The position numbers were made by a program, and so were the translations under genes. From Formicarius rufipectus (Eukaryota > Chordata > Aves > Passeriformes > Formicariidae): a stretch of DNA of 64,000 bases. Under the pieces are notes generated by a model. The model was not told the DNA's origin. It searched no databases and saw only the letters and a list, made by a program, of their open reading frames with translations. Below, piece after piece: positions 13,801 through 22,455 of the stretch (positions are counted from its first letter, which is position 1; the number at the start of each line of letters is the position of its first letter). The stretch lies in NCBI GenBank assembly GCA_013399695.1, contig VXAU01004747.1, positions 127,588-191,587 on the forward strand. Reading direction: 5' to 3'.

Positions 13801-13889
13801 CCCGCCCCGCCGCTGCCCACCTTCCGCACGCGCTTCTTGCGGATGCTCTCCACCGCAAACACCTGCTCCCCGATGGCCGAGAGCTCCAT
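4705..13889 (-). CDS. CBX7: CBX7, Polycomb chromobox protein 7 (six coding exons)
   Basis: Subunit of canonical PRC1 in the nucleus; its chromodomain binds H3K27me3 (and RNA) and its C-terminal Pc box binds RING1A/B. The spliced CDS joins 13889-13821, 12511-12468, 8477-8412, 7888-7822, 7221-6882 and 4853-4705 (735 nt, 244 aa; the human protein is 251 aa). All introns are GT-AG and reading phase is kept throughout. The N-terminus MELSAIGEQVFAVESIRKKR is diagnostic of CBX7. Aromatic-cage residues F11, W32 and W35 are present in the chromodomain (about residues 10-60). An AT-hook-like basic motif, KRGPKPKR, is at 71-78. The Pc box (VTVTDITANSITVTFREAQ) lies within residues 211-244, ending at the stop. 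The middle part (83-195) is the most divergent from mammals. The start codon is the only one giving the family N-terminus and lies in a CpG island. PDGFB lies upstream on the same strand. Confidence 0.96.
4854..6881 (-). other. CBX7: CBX7 intron 5
   Basis: A GT-AG intron of 2,028 bp between the divergent middle exon and the Pc-box exon. The open frames within it are short and on both strands; nothing conserved or repetitive was recognised. Confidence 0.85.
6882..7221 (-). CDS. CBX7: CBX7 coding exon 5
   Basis: A 340-nt exon with acceptor TGGCAG and donor GTAAGG codes for residues 83-195. It opens with RLYGMDLRSAHKGKEKLCFS and contains KYLRLSRKKFPRM, both close to mammalian CBX7. The sequence between these blocks is divergent and apparently disordered, rich in G, S, K and E. 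Confidence 0.93.
7222..7821 (-). other. CBX7: CBX7 intron 4
   Basis: A 600-bp GT-AG intron. It contains a T-rich patch near 7600-7635 and no other recognisable element. Confidence 0.85.
7822..7888 (-). CDS. CBX7: CBX7 coding exon 4
   Basis: A 67-nt exon with acceptor TCACAG and donor GTAGCC encodes EERDRASGYRKRGPKPKR and LLLQ. This includes the conserved AT-hook-like motif that follows the chromodomain in Polycomb CBX proteins. Confidence 0.94.
8412..8477 (-). CDS. CBX7: CBX7 coding exon 3
   Basis: A 66-nt exon starts with the last base of the split lysine codon after acceptor TTCAG and ends at donor GTAAGG. It encodes YSTWEPEDHILDPRLVVAY and EE, the C-terminal helix part of the chromodomain. 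Confidence 0.95.
8478..12467 (-). other. CBX7: CBX7 intron 2
   Basis: The largest CBX7 intron (3,990 bp). It holds an A17-type run at about 10218-10234, an alternating CG/CA stretch at 10252-10275, and a MARE-like TGCTGACTCA at 12129-12138. No additional exon with family similarity was seen. Confidence 0.85.
10218..10275. repeat. Poly(A) run followed by (CG)n(CA)n alternating repeat
   Basis: An A-run is followed within about 20 bp by strictly alternating purine-pyrimidine DNA at 10252-10275, first CG then CA steps. CG dinucleotide runs of this kind are the most favourable Z-DNA-forming sequence. Confidence 0.8.
12468..12511 (-). CDS. CBX7: CBX7 coding exon 2
   Basis: A 44-nt exon with acceptor CTCAG and donor GTAAGT encodes GKVEYLVKWKGWPP plus two bases of a lysine codon. 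It carries cage residues W32 and W35. Being too short for ORF callers, it is found only from the conserved peptide and the splice sites. Confidence 0.95.
12512..13820 (-). other. CBX7: CBX7 intron 1
   Basis: A GT-AG intron of 1,309 bp. The promoter-proximal 600 bp is CpG-rich and is the downstream shore of the CpG island; the distal part is AT-rich. No repeats of note. Confidence 0.85.
13821..13889 (-). CDS. CBX7: CBX7 coding exon 1
   Basis: Encodes residues 1-23, the start of the chromodomain including cage residue F11. It ends after AAG with the donor GTGGGC in phase 0. The exon sits inside a CpG island, directly after a GCC/ACC triplet-rich leader. Confidence 0.95.
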
Positions 13890-13942
13890 GCGGCGGTGGC
13901 GGCGGTGGCGGCGGCGGTGGTGGTGGTGGCGGTGGTGGCGCC
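13890..13942 (-). repeat. GCC/ACC triplet repeat in the CBX7 5'UTR
   Basis: Immediately upstream of the CBX7 start codon the coding strand reads an almost pure run of GCC and ACC triplets, about 17 in all. It ends one base before the ATG and would be transcribed as part of the 5'UTR. On the plus strand it reads CGG/TGG. Confidence 0.85.
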
Positions 13943-14329
13943 GTTCCCCTCACCCGCCCCCCCCCCGGCCCCGCCCCCGCCGCCGCTTTAGAACCTGCGC
14001 AACGTTTTCCGCGGAGGGGGGGCGGCGGCGGGAACCGCCTGAGGCGACGCTCCTGCCTCCCTCAGACCGGCCTCCCTCAGACCGACCTCCTTCTTTCTCT
14101 CCTTCCCTCTCTCCCTGTCTCCTTCTCGGTTCCCTCCGGGTTGCCTCAGGCCGGGGCAGCCGTGGCTTTGCCGGGCGCTGTTTCCCACGAGAGGGCGGCC
14201 GCCCCGCTGGTCTCCCGGCGGGGGCGGCGCTGCGGCAGCAACAGCAGCCCCGTGTGGCTCCTCCGTCCGGCTGCCCTCCAGGGGCCCGTGCACACCAGTC
14301 CCTCAGGGGAAGGGAGCACACGAGTGCCG

Positions 14330-14960
14330 TGACATGCTCGTGGCTGAAAGGGACGCCAAAAGCCGCAGGGCTCGCAAAGCGGTCAGAAAGTTTTATTGGT
14401 GAATTGCAGGCTTGGGGCGGGAGTTGGTGTGTTAGTCCCCTGACCGGCTGTGTAAGCACAGGGCGGTGGGTGTTGGGTAAGGTGGAAGGAAAGGTGGGAG
14501 AGAGGGAGAAAGGAAAGGGGAGGGAAAAGGGAAAGAAAAAGGAAAGGGAAGGAAAAAGGAAAGGATAGAAAAGGGAATGACAAGAAAAGAAAAAAAGGAA
14601 ATAGAAAAGGAAAGAAATAAACAAAGAGGGAAGAAAAGAGAAAGAAGGAAAGAGAGAGAAAAAGAAAGGAAAAAATAGGAAAAGAATCGGATCATTAGTC
14701 CTGGTCCCAGCGCTGATCCAGCTGATGGGATGTCAGTCCTGGTTCCAGCATCAATCCAACTGCGTTGGTCCAGTCAGTGAGAGGTCCACAGTGCTGGGGC
14801 ACCTCTGGGCCTCTACAGGTGCTGAGGGCTCTATGGACACAGGACACAGGTAGCTATGAGTCATCACGGAATGAGCAGGACCTCAAACCACCTCTTCAAG
14901 GTGGCCAGGGCTTTCTTGTATAGGGCACGAGAAAAGAGGAACATCATCAGCAGACATTCA
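14330..14960 (-). mobile_element. Possible ancient LTR-like sequence, minus strand
   Basis: On the minus strand a unit with a CT-rich middle leads to AATAAAA at 14397-14391, followed by a GC-rich stretch resembling an LTR R/U5 region. The upstream part contains two imperfect copies of about 37 bp (near 14697-14770). No retroviral coding sequence adjoins it. Termini and target-site duplication could not be fixed. It may instead be an unrelated polyadenylation-like sequence in unique DNA; the call is tentative. Confidence 0.22.
14463..14693 (+). repeat. Polypurine (GGAAA/GAAA-type) tract
   Basis: About 230 bp consist almost wholly of G and A on the plus strand with only a handful of pyrimidine interruptions, in variable GGAAAG, GAAA and GAGA units. 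The open frames crossing it are low-complexity artefacts. Confidence 0.9.
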
Positions 14961-15057
14961 CACCTGCAAAGTGCCCAGGCTTCCCTGTGCACCAGTCTGC
15001 TACACAGAAATGTGCTTTGGCTTCCCGATCACTGCTTTAAACAAGTGACTGGTTTGT

Positions 15058-15170
15058 TGTGAATTTGTTTCTTTGTTTGGTTGGTTGTTTGGTTTTTTTG
15101 CTTTGGTTTTGTTTGGGTTTTTTGTTTGTTTGTTTGGCTTTTGTTTTTTTGTTTTGTTTTGTTTTTTACG
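15058..15170. repeat. T-rich TTTG/TTTTG low-complexity tract
   Basis: About 110 bp of T runs separated by single or double G. Similar tracts recur at 25.7 and 27.8 kb and look like degenerate microsatellites typical of avian noncoding DNA. Confidence 0.85.
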
Positions 15171-15984
15171 TTTACTAGGATGTTTTTTACATCAGAACAG
15201 AGGTTTTTTTCTACATATGTAACTACCTGTTCTTTCACGAGTGCGCTTAGTTACCCTTCACTGTGACTGCGTGTCACTGGGTGCTGTTCATATGCAAAGT
15301 CTGAGATGGGTTGAACCTAACTGTACAAATGGCAAATATTACACATTAAGAGCATGTTAATTTTAGTCATATAGTCTGGAAGTTTTCATTTTCTCACAAT
15401 ATACTGCATCCACAGGTGTGGATTAAGTAACTGTTAGGGTGCTTATCCTTGCTGCACCCACTTAAGAACTCAAAGTCCACTGTCAGGAAATCATGACCGT
15501 TGGGATAACCATTAAGCAGAACTAGCAGTTTATAACATGGTTTTGGTACTGTAATAGCATAGCTGTTGAATAGTCAAGGTTTTATACTGTATTGCAAAAT
15601 TAATAAAAGCTTTCATCTTTCTAATCCTTCCTTTCTTGTTTGTGTTTTAAAGGGAATAGAGAAAAATATTTAAGGTAAAATTTTCTTTGTTTCTCAAAAT
15701 TAAGATCAGAAAAAGTAGAGACAAAAGATTAGAACACTTATCTGACTTGCAAGGATCTGTTTTTATTCCTTTTCCTCACACTTGAATCTGCTTGCTGCAG
15801 TGTAAAACTAGAAAATGAAAGAAACAGTGCTTCAATTACACATTAAAATGAAGTAAAAGGAAAAAAATCCCACAGTCACAAAAAAATGTCAGAGTTACTA
15901 TTATTTAAATTATTGATAAACTGTTACACTTCTTAGTCTAGGATATTTGCAAGTCACTTAATATACATCTCATTAAGATCAAGA

Positions 15985-16006
15985 ATATATATATATGTGT
16001 ATATAT
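15985..16006. repeat. (AT)n / ATGT dinucleotide repeat
   Basis: A short alternating AT run interrupted by TGTG, 22 bp. Simple microsatellite. Confidence 0.8.
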
Positions 16007-17607
16007 TTTTAAGAAACTTTGTTAATGGGATACCAAAGAAGTTCTCAAAACAAATTGACCTGCATTTTGATCACAAGCTATAGTACTCTTCTTATAAACA
16101 GAGATATAAAGTAAGAACCCACGTTTGGTATTATCAGTATAATTTCCACAAGACTATTTTCTTCTTTCTGCTTTTTCCACACCAGCAACTGACCCAAGGG
16201 AAGTTTAAGCAATATTTGCACCATTTATGTCTCAGCTCTCAGAAAAGCACTTCCTTGTCTGGAAGGATGAGGGGTGAAATGCGTCCACAAAATGACATCA
16301 GCATACAGCAAAGTTCCAGGCAAATCCCACGACACAACAAAAATAAGTATTCCTTGTTTGCTGGTGCGTTTTTCTATCAGATTCCTCCTCCCTCATGGGG
16401 GCTTTATTCTTCCATGTGGTTGTACTGGCTGCAGTGAAACCAGTGTGAGTCAGGACTGCTGTGGTGACAGCACTCCCCTGGTTCTTCCAGTGTCTTTGGT
16501 ACCCGGACACACTGCTTGGGGATTATTGTACTTTTAACAAAATGCTAGAGTACCTCACAGCAGTCTAGTCAGGGTTTTGGGTGGGGGGTGTGTGTGTTTT
16601 GATTTGGGTGTTGGTTTTTTTTCTTTTGGCAGAGTATTTGTTTTGGGAGTTTTTGCAATATTTTGGACAGAAATGTTCTTTAAAACTGTTATACCACAGT
16701 TACATATCATTCTACTAACGATTATATTGTAATTTGAATAGGTTTCTCTTTTTTTGCATTGGCAACCAAAACCTGAACCCTGAAGGCTAAGAGCAAGCAC
16801 ATCTTCCTTCCTCTCACCCTATCCCGAGTTCTGAATTACTGTTAAGTGAATGTTACTAAGCCATTCATAGGAAATAATTAAGACAAACAATTTAATCAAT
16901 CAAGTTTTTCAGATCTTACAGCCTGTTTTAGCAGTACTTTAAAAGCCATTCTGTGATAAAAGACCGTTTCTGAAGTATATCAAGAACTAGATTACAGAAA
17001 TCTTTATTGGAGTTTTTCTTGTTACCACTAATTGTACGGTCACACTAATACATAGCAGTGAACTCCATGTGCAGAAAACCAAAGCAAATATTGAACTTTC
17101 TTTAGTACAAATTCAGAGACCCAGATTCAGGAGGCTTTAATCAAAATTCCAATTAACTTCAAAGAGTTTTACTTGAGTAAAAATTGCAAGCAGAATCTAG
17201 TACAGAAAAAAATTACCATTTTAATTGCTGCTAGCCTGATTAAGCGTTTCAGCTTCCAGTTGATACAAGCACTTACATTAACACTAAAAAATTATTAATG
17301 GTCATTTATATTCTACAAAGCCTAATCCTGCCAAAGCCTTTTTTTTTTTTCTTCTCTAGAAGACTGCAGCAAAGATCAGCATAGCTTCAAAACCAGCCCT
17401 GAAGAAATGCTGCTTGATGCATCTTCAAGAAACGACCTTGCAGCAGAAGCCAGGTCTGGCAGCCTATGAGGACAGTGCTGCCACGACTCCGTAATGTCAC
17501 GGAGCTGGTGGCCACGCACAGCAGCACTGGGGATGCAGCTTGCGGTGTGTCATGGAAGCGGCGTGATAACCGGCCTCTCTCCCGCTGCCGTGCTGCGGGT
17601 TTAATTA

Positions 17608-17621
17608 TCAGTAGATGGCAC
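17608..17621 (+). promoter_or_regulatory. CTCF-like motif
   Basis: TCAGTAGATGGCAC matches 13 of 14 positions of the CTCF core consensus CCASYAGRKGGCRS, with only the first base differing. It lies within a locally GC-richer block, roughly 3.6 kb upstream of the CBX7 promoter, between CBX7 and PDGFB. Motif match only; no occupancy is implied. Confidence 0.45.
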
Positions 17622-19059
17622 TCATCATGCTGCTCTGCAAGCGCAGGTCCAGTTCATGCGCAGGCTGTGGTTTCGGCTGGCAGCCTCGTAACACATCACA
17701 GGAATAAAGGGCAACTAAGGGGCACAGTCAGCGCTTTTCTGGCTCAGGAGAGAAGCACGCGAAGGCGTAGGCAGGATGCATGGGGTATCAGTGCAGTTAA
17801 GCCCAAGGGCACCAGAAAAACTACCCTGCCGGTATGCTCACATCAATTAGTACTTTAAATGCTAGTTTCTTAAAACCTACGGAAGGAATGCAGCTGCCCC
17901 CTGCTGCCACTTGGCAGCTCCTCGGATTACCCGGAGCCCTCGGCACCAGCAGCCAGCGAGCAGAGAGCTTTGGCTGGGGTCTGTCATGAAGAAGAATACC
18001 TTTTGTGGGTTCGGTGTCATTTTGCTTCCATCATTAACTACTTTTTGACTAGTATGTGGTTTTTCCACCCCTTTACACAGCATACAGGACAGTTGTCTAG
18101 TTCAGCCTTCCATCCTCTTTAGGTTTCAGCACCCGGCACCCACTCTTTCATTGTGACCATGCCTTGTGTTCAAATCTAAGGCACTTGGATTACCATGCTA
18201 GTGGGATGGTAAGCACAGAATCTGAGACTGTGATCTTCTCAATGCCACACACTTGGCACTTGTCCTCTAGTGTGAGCTCAGCTTGGTGGGCAGCTGTTTT
18301 CCTATGCACCGTGGCTCACAGCCAGGTGTGACAGCAAACTGCCAGGTAGGTGTTTCTCCCCAGGCTTCCTTGAAGAGTTCAACTACTGTCCAGAGCAGAA
18401 TCTGTGCTGAAAATGGCAGCTACCACTTTTCTTTGCAAATGCCACTGAAAGAGAGCTTGCTGTTTTCTTACCTGTTAAATGGTAGCTCAACAGTTAATGC
18501 ACAAACCCAGCAGTGTTGGTGATGAGGGTCCGGCCTCTCCTCTGTTTTCGGGGCCATAAAATCCCATCTTCTACAACACTGGCCCAAGCACCTGATTACT
18601 TTCTTCTTTAAGAGGAAGGAGAGTACACATTCGCCTAGGGAAACTGTCTTGCTTGGTTGCAAGACAAATTCAGAGTTCACTGGGCCATGGATCAGCTATG
18701 ACAGGGTTCTTTTCATGGACAAGAGAAGATCGGTGTCCCGACCACAATGCCTGGGTGTGTGTTTGTCTCATCCAGTGCCTGACTCATGCGTAATACCTAG
18801 ATGTGTCCTAGTGAAGGTGCTGAAACACTGATCTCTGCTTTCCAAAAGAAACACTTAGCTAAAGATCAGTCTTCCTGCTTGCTGGGCCCCTATGATTGTC
18901 ACAGCAAGAGTGAACCGTGCTGATTTAGTACACAAAACACATATTTCAGATAAATTCCTCTACAGGAAGCTGTAGTAGGATTTTCATTACTCTGAAGCCT
19001 AGACTAGAAGCGTGGGTGGGCAAGAGAAAATAAGTACTTTCGTGGTTTGTTTTCTTTAA

Positions 19060-19135
19060 AAATATTTTTGTGGTTTCAATGAAATTGAGTTTTGTTGTTT
19101 CAATTAATTTGAGTTCTGTTGTTTTAGTGAAAGCC
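19060..19135. repeat. Degenerate ~24-bp tandem repeat, three copies
   Basis: Three adjacent units share a T-T-G-T-G/T-GTTTCAAT-AATT-GAGTT-like pattern with substitutions. On the minus strand they give a repeating IETTKL-type octapeptide in an open frame, which is a by-product of the repeat and not evidence for a gene. Confidence 0.6.
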
Positions 19136-22100
19136 TGCCCATCTGTGGACATATGATATGTCTTTTAAAAGCCTTGGCTCCCACATGGTCTGTGGAAACC
19201 TCTTCAACTGTTCATTGCTTAAAACTTCCAAAGACTCCCACTCTCATACATAATCCTCTCACTGGCACTGCCTGCCTTTAGAGCATCCAGTCCTAAAAGT
19301 GTTTCTTTCCATAGTGGACTGTCTGCATGTGAAACAGTGTATGTCCTGTATTCCTTCTGTTATGAAGGGGTTGGAGTGGCAGTGCTTGCTTCCTTCACCC
19401 CGAAGGACTCTGAACATTTTGAAAGACTTAAAAACCGGGTGCAGGGCCAAAGTCTGTTTCACACTTAGCTGAGGGCTGAGCATCTGTGCAGTCCTGACAT
19501 GACTGGCATTTGTGATCAGATCTCCCGCTTTGGTGCCAGAAGCAGGCTCCCGAGCCTTCATGCCAGGACGCATCTGGGTTATGCCCTTGGGATGCAGAAC
19601 CTGGGAGGTGTTTTCCACCCAGATTACACACCTGCCATATTAAACTATGCCCTATCATGCCATGCCATATGTGGTAGAGCAGACTAGGCTGGGGGAAATA
19701 GTGTGTTACAGTCCCTGCAGGATGAGGAGAGCGCCTGTGTCATACCCTCTACTTTATTACATGCATGCTGCACTCTGTGACAGCTCCTTTACAAGAGGCC
19801 TCTGCTATAGTGGGTGCCTGACCTGAGATCATGACAGAGAAAGTAAATGGAGGAGGAGGAATGCACAGCCCTAACTCCTAAGCTCCAGGGAAGGACTGAG
19901 CTCTCCAATGCTTTATTCCTGCTGCCTCAAGGCAGCTCCCTGCCCTGGGTGATAGTTTGTCCTTTGGGATGCCTCAGCAGCTTGTTCAACAGCAGGGTTA
20001 GTATCTGCTGCGAAACAGCTGGGTTGCAAGGATCAAGTAAGTCATATTTGAAGCACTGGGAGAGGGACAAAAGGCCTCAGAGTAAATGAGGTGCCTTAAG
20101 GAAGTCTCTGCAAGCACCTTTGCGTGGTTTCCCTGCACACAGCAGCATCCATGCGGGTCTGAGCAGCACTTGTTCATTAGGTGGCACTGCAAGCCCAGGA
20201 GTCCACGGGCAGGTTCGGTCTCCAGAGGGCTCTGCTGTGTCTGAGCAGGACTTTGTGGGCTCGGATGCTTCACTACCCTATTTCCATATATTTTCCTGGA
20301 GAAATATGCTGTCCTGACAAATACTGGAAGAACACAGACCTGATATTGCAAATGCAAAGCAGCAGCAGTTGAGACTTTCAATACAGCTGCATTGGACAGA
20401 AGTCTCCAGGAACTGTGCAGGAGTTTGTGCATGACCTAGTTGCACCAAGGCAGTGCAAAGGGGCTGCAGCTTTTCCCTGAACTGGGAAGCAACAGAGCCT
20501 TTCCTCTCAAAGATCTCATCCTTTTTCCAGTGGTCTGTGGAGAGGCTTCAAAGACTGCTGGTGATCCAGAGACACATGTTCTTTAAGGAGAGAGTGCCAT
20601 GCCACTGTGCCTGTGTCTCCTGCCTCTGCTGCGGGGCCAGCAATGGTGCCTGACACCTGCACCAGGGCCTGGAGCCTCCTGTGCTTTTGTGAGAAGATAC
20701 CCAATATATCTCAGGTTGTGCCCCTTCCACCAAAACATCCTGAGCTGAGCTGGGATTGGGAAAGTACCTGTGTTCTCTTACAGCCCTCCCAGCCACCTTC
20801 TTCCTCACCTTGATTTCCTTGGCACATGAAAACCAGGTCCCTGGTTAAATGTTTACACAAGTTTTCAAAGCAAGGGAGTGTGCGGGCAAGATCTGGGAAT
20901 GCTTCCCTTAAACAGTTTGGTTTGAGGTGTTTTAACTCCCTCCTCGCATGCTGCCAGTTATTCCCAGCCTGGCACAGTTCTGGCTCTACTAGGGCACACC
21001 TGACTTGGCTGACAACTGACACAGCTATTCCCATCCCAGTGCTCCACTAGAGCTAAGCCTGGGCTCCTCCATCCCAGCTGGCAGCTTAGTCATTCCCCAG
21101 CCCTTGGTCAGTAACATGCAGTCTACTCAGTGCCCCTCTGTCTGAAGCTGAAAGATAAATGCCCTTGAAATCTTAAGTAACCAAGATAATTTTATTTTGA
21201 ACAGGAAAATGGACTGTTTTTTTCCCTTATCTAATTGATTAAGAATGTCAAATATTCTTTTCTGTACACTGTGCGTGCCTCTTACTTATGTAGGAAGCAG
21301 CTGGTCTAGAGACTGAGCCAAACACTTTTTTTAACTAGAAAAAATTGAGCTTTCTTTTGGGAATTGGTGGTGGGGAGTGTCACTATATTTCATCGTTAGT
21401 TGACAGATAGAACCCATCTCTCTGCTTTTCCCTCTGAGTCCTGACATGTCTCTGGGAAATGCTTGCCATGTCCCTGCTTCAAAGAAAACTGCAGGTGTCT
21501 GGGAGAATGGGGCTGAGGAGGAGTGCCGGGACAGTCAAGCCAATGGGATGTTCACAGCTCTGGAGCCATGTCTGGGCACCAAAATGACATCAGAAAAAAA
21601 AATCTTGGCTTTTGTCTGGGTGGATTTCTGTCTACTTCTATTTCTGTGAATTGCTGAGCAGTACTAGATGCAGCAGTTACTATCTAGAGGATGATACTAG
21701 CTTTGCATCCGCGTGACTCTCTAATTCCTTTCTGTAATGGGCTTAAAATGGAGTGTGCGTTCCCATTTTTCTCAGTAGGCAGTTACATTTCCCATCTGAA
21801 ATTATACAACTGCACTTCATAAAAAAATTTCTTAGGAAGAGCCTGAAATTGCAGCATAGTTAGATTTGTTGCTGAGGAAAACTGTTGTTTCAGCATGACT
21901 ATAGGTACAGCACTGTCTACTTGCAAAATCCAACAGGAAGATGGTTCTTGGTACTATTTGGCCAAACGAGTAATTGAGCCCCCTTAAAAGACATAGGACT
22001 CTGTAGAGTTACTAGTGATTGTAATACCTGGAAGTTCACATCAAGAAAGTTACCAATGAATAGAAGTATTTTGTAGGATAACCTTGTAAAAAATAAAGAA

Positions 22101-22208
22101 AAATTAGACAACCAACATTACAGATGTCACCATAAAGCTGTCACTATGATTGGGCCTCATCCCAAAGCAGACTGGAGCAACTCCGCATGACTGTGGCAAG
22201 TGGTTTCC

Positions 22209-22455
22209 ATAGAATCCTAGAATGGTTGGGGTTGGAAGGGACCTTTAAAGATCATCTAGTTCAACCACACCTGCAATGAGCAAAGAAATCTTCAGCTAGA
22301 TCAGGCTGCTCAGAGAAATGTCCAACCAGACCTTGAATGTTTCCAGGGGTAGGCCATCTACCAGCTCTCTCAGCAACCTGTGTCAGTGTTTCACCAACCT
22401 CACTGTAAAAAAAGCCTTTTATCTAATCTAAATTGATCCTCTTTTAGTGTTGGGA
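22209..22455 (-). mobile_element. CR1 LINE fragment, 3' end
   Basis: The plus strand carries the widely known reverse complement of the CR1 3' end: the AGAATGGTTGGGGTTGGAAG block followed by GGACCTTTAAAGATCATCTA. The minus strand ends in two copies of the CR1 terminal octamer (ATTCTAGG, ATTCTATG). About 250 bp are recognisable, through the cysteine-poor 3'UTR-like part; the rest of the element is missing (5' truncation, as usual for CR1). It is diverged, so old. Confidence 0.93.

Larger units (their letters stand above)
13200..14340. promoter_or_regulatory. CBX7: CpG island covering CBX7 promoter and exon 1
   Basis: The stretch is very GC-rich with frequent CpG, in sharp contrast to the AT-rich DNA on both sides. 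It spans the CBX7 start codon and exon 1. GC boxes of the GGGGCGGGG type on the CBX7 strand lie at about 13955-13980, making transcription start near 13960-14000 likely. No TATA box is evident. CpG density was judged by eye. Confidence 0.8.
15171..22208. other. Intergenic DNA between CBX7 and PDGFB, proximal part
   Basis: No exon with both splice sites and family similarity was found. The section is AT-rich at 15.2-17.4 kb, with an (AT)n run at about 15985-16006, and has a more GC-rich island at about 17.4-17.9 kb. An AATAAA on the plus strand near 15601 could end an unannotated transcript, but nothing else supports one. Confidence 0.6.

Noticed and set aside
13381..14568. 395-codon plus-strand open frame across the CBX7 CpG island, and its minus-strand counterparts (224 and 138 codons)
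   Set aside because: GC- and purine-rich composition suppresses stop codons; the peptides are proline/arginine/glycine-rich or Lys/Glu low complexity. The real gene here is CBX7 exon 1 in another frame.
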